From assembly GCF_029338335.1 (NCBI RefSeq), contig NZ_CP119796.1: a stretch of DNA of 64,000 nucleotides. One strand, 5' to 3'. The notes under the pieces are model-generated. The model was not told where the DNA came from. It saw only the letters and a list, made by a program, of their open reading frames with translations, and made no database searches. This document shows, in pieces, positions 63,048 to 64,000 of this stretch (positions within the stretch are counted from its first letter, which is position 1; every line of letters begins with the position of its first letter). Source of the DNA: Halomontanus rarus (GTDB taxonomy: Archaea; Halobacteriota; Halobacteria; Halobacteriales; Natrialbaceae). Made by a program: the position numbers and the translations under genes.

Positions 63048-64000
63048 CTACATTTTGTATCCCAAATCTTGAAGCCGTTCTTCCATAGCTTCTGAGAATC
63101 CCTCTCCGAGGGTAGGTAATTGGTCTGGTGACATAAGCAGTTCATTCGCTTCAACTAACAGCGAATTATCTGGTTCTGGGACAGTTGGAGACCGCTCTTT
63201 GGTATCCTGTCGATAATGAATAGAGAGATCGGTATCTCTGAATTCCCACTTGATCTGGTCTCCTGTCTTTATTGGCTGGTGCGTTATTATTTTCTCAGAG
63301 TCGCCCCTAATACTAATTGTGTGGCCGCGATCGTCAAGTGTATCTGAGACGACTACACCAGAATCCTCTGCGAAGATATTGTCCCGTCCACTACGAGCGG
63401 GAAAATCACCTATCTCTATTTCAAGGAAATGTGAGATGATCTCGTGTAACCATGCAAGTGAAACATGCGTCTGAATTCTCTCTCCGTCTTCACCTGGTCG
63501 TCGAACTAAGAGCGGAACATGCAGTAGTTCGTCGTAATGATACTGTCGTGGATGATCACAGACATTGTCACGGTCATACAGTGCCTCGCCGTGATCTGCT
63601 GTGAAGAGTAGTATCGTCTCTTCCCACAGACCTCGTGATTTTAACTGTTCTACCAGTGTGTGTATCTGTGTATCGACGTATCGGAGTGCACTATCATAGC
63701 TGTCTGCATAGTAAGGAGTATACTGGTATCCTGACCGTGCTGCATCGGTCTGAAGTATAGAAGCCGTTCCTTGAGACGATAGTCCTCCTTGTTTTATGGA
63801 GTCCGGGTGTATTGGTGCATGGAGATCCATTAGGTGAGTCCATGCGAAGAACTCGTCTTCAAATTCATCGATAGTAGATAAAAGGTGGTCAAGAACCGTC
63901 TCTGCCCGTTGCGTCGGCCATTCGCTTCGATACTGGCTGTATCGATACGCCGCATACGCAGTGTTGAGAACTCGAGAGTTTCTCAAGCGCATCTGCTCAC
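63048..64000 (-). CDS. Sulfatase-superfamily protein, C-terminal part
   Basis: The frame is open through the right edge, so the N-terminus (with the nucleophile) is outside the window. What is visible, about 317 residues, has FFAWTHLMDLHAPIHPDSIK, ILLFTADHGEALYDRDNVCD with the metal Asp/His, YHYDELLHVPLLVRRPGEDG and a C-terminal half with SIRGDSEKIITHQPI. It belongs to the same superfamily as the protein at 55594-57045 and is probably also used on a surface glycan. Confidence 0.85.
   Translation of the reverse strand, partial: EQMRLRNSRVLNTAYAAYRYSQYRSEWPTQRAETVLDHLLSTIDEFEDEFFAWTHLMDLHAPIHPDSIKQGGLSSQGTASILQTDAARSGYQYTPYYADSYDSALRYVDTQIHTLVEQLKSRGLWEETILLFTADHGEALYDRDNVCDHPRQYHYDELLHVPLLVRRPGEDGERIQTHVSLAWLHEIISHFLEIEIGDFPARSGRDNIFAEDSGVVVSDTLDDRGHTISIRGDSEKIITHQPIKTGDQIKWEFRDTDLSIHYRQDTKERSPTVPEPDNSLLVEANELLMSPDQLPTLGEGFSEAMEERLQDLGYKM

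Noticed and set aside
1..64000. CRISPR arrays, tRNA or rRNA genes, and a replication origin
   Set aside because: No regularly spaced repeats, no cloverleaf with a TTCGA-type arm and no rRNA-like stretch were seen; no Orc1/Cdc6-type gene is present.

Overview
The window is chromosomal-type DNA from a halophilic archaeon (class Halobacteria). Four things show this: the acidic Asp/Glu-rich proteins and CTCGAG-rich coding style of the GC-rich parts, Tat signals ending in a lipobox, a PGF-CTERM surface anchor, and AT-rich TATA boxes 25-33 bases before start codons. I see no rRNA, tRNA or CRISPR array. The species cannot be named from the sequence alone.

Bases 1 to about 12,240 look like ordinary GC-rich haloarchaeal sequence: the 3' part of a PQQ-type beta-propeller dehydrogenase, a membrane-linked methyltransferase, a NitT/TauT/ThiY-type ABC importer split into two convergent halves around an IS605-type end sequence, a large ABC exporter, a zinc-ribbon protein, a PAC2 protein, two small proteins, an aldo/keto reductase, a winged-helix regulator and an acidic membrane protein. 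A decayed ROK sugar-kinase fragment (12,342-12,783) marks the edge.

From about 13 kb to the right edge the window is a surface-polysaccharide and glycosylation island of mixed base composition. It holds: (a) extracellular-polysaccharide proteins at 14.3-19.7 kb (a CBM6 protein, two paralogous polysaccharide-lyase-14-like proteins and a 599-residue membrane protein); (b) glycosyltransferases at 19.9-24.8 kb; (c) a transposase graveyard at 24.8-26.5 kb; (d) an ABC flippase followed by a nonulosonic (sialic-acid-like) sugar cluster at 26.6-41.3 kb, with CMP-sugar synthetase, NeuD-type acyltransferase, NeuB synthase, capsule-type glycosyltransferase, PseG-like hydrolase, DegT aminotransferase, a CBS-SDR fusion, two related methylases, a DUF4910-type peptidase-like protein and a GT2 enzyme; (e) a gene-poor stretch at 41.3-43.7 kb; (f) a GC-rich insert at 43.7-49.1 kb with a CE15-type esterase, an AEC transporter, a frameshifted cohesin/CARDB/PGF-CTERM surface protein, a 5'-truncated dockerin protein and a TnpB/IS605 remnant; (g) an N-glycan or exopolysaccharide region at 49.2-64 kb with GT2 and GT4 enzymes, a nucleotidyltransferase, a UDP-sugar epimerase, a Wzx-type flippase, two sulfatase-superfamily proteins, a second ~598-residue membrane paralogue next to a beta-helix protein, and a DUF1616 protein.

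Read together, the island can make a CMP-activated nine-carbon sugar, build lipid-linked glycans with at least nine glycosyltransferases, flip them by an ABC-type and a Wzx-type route, and trim or bind polymers outside the cell. The least explained parts are the two matching membrane proteins that each sit beside a lyase-like or beta-helix protein, the CBS-SDR fusion, and the broken cohesin-dockerin pair.
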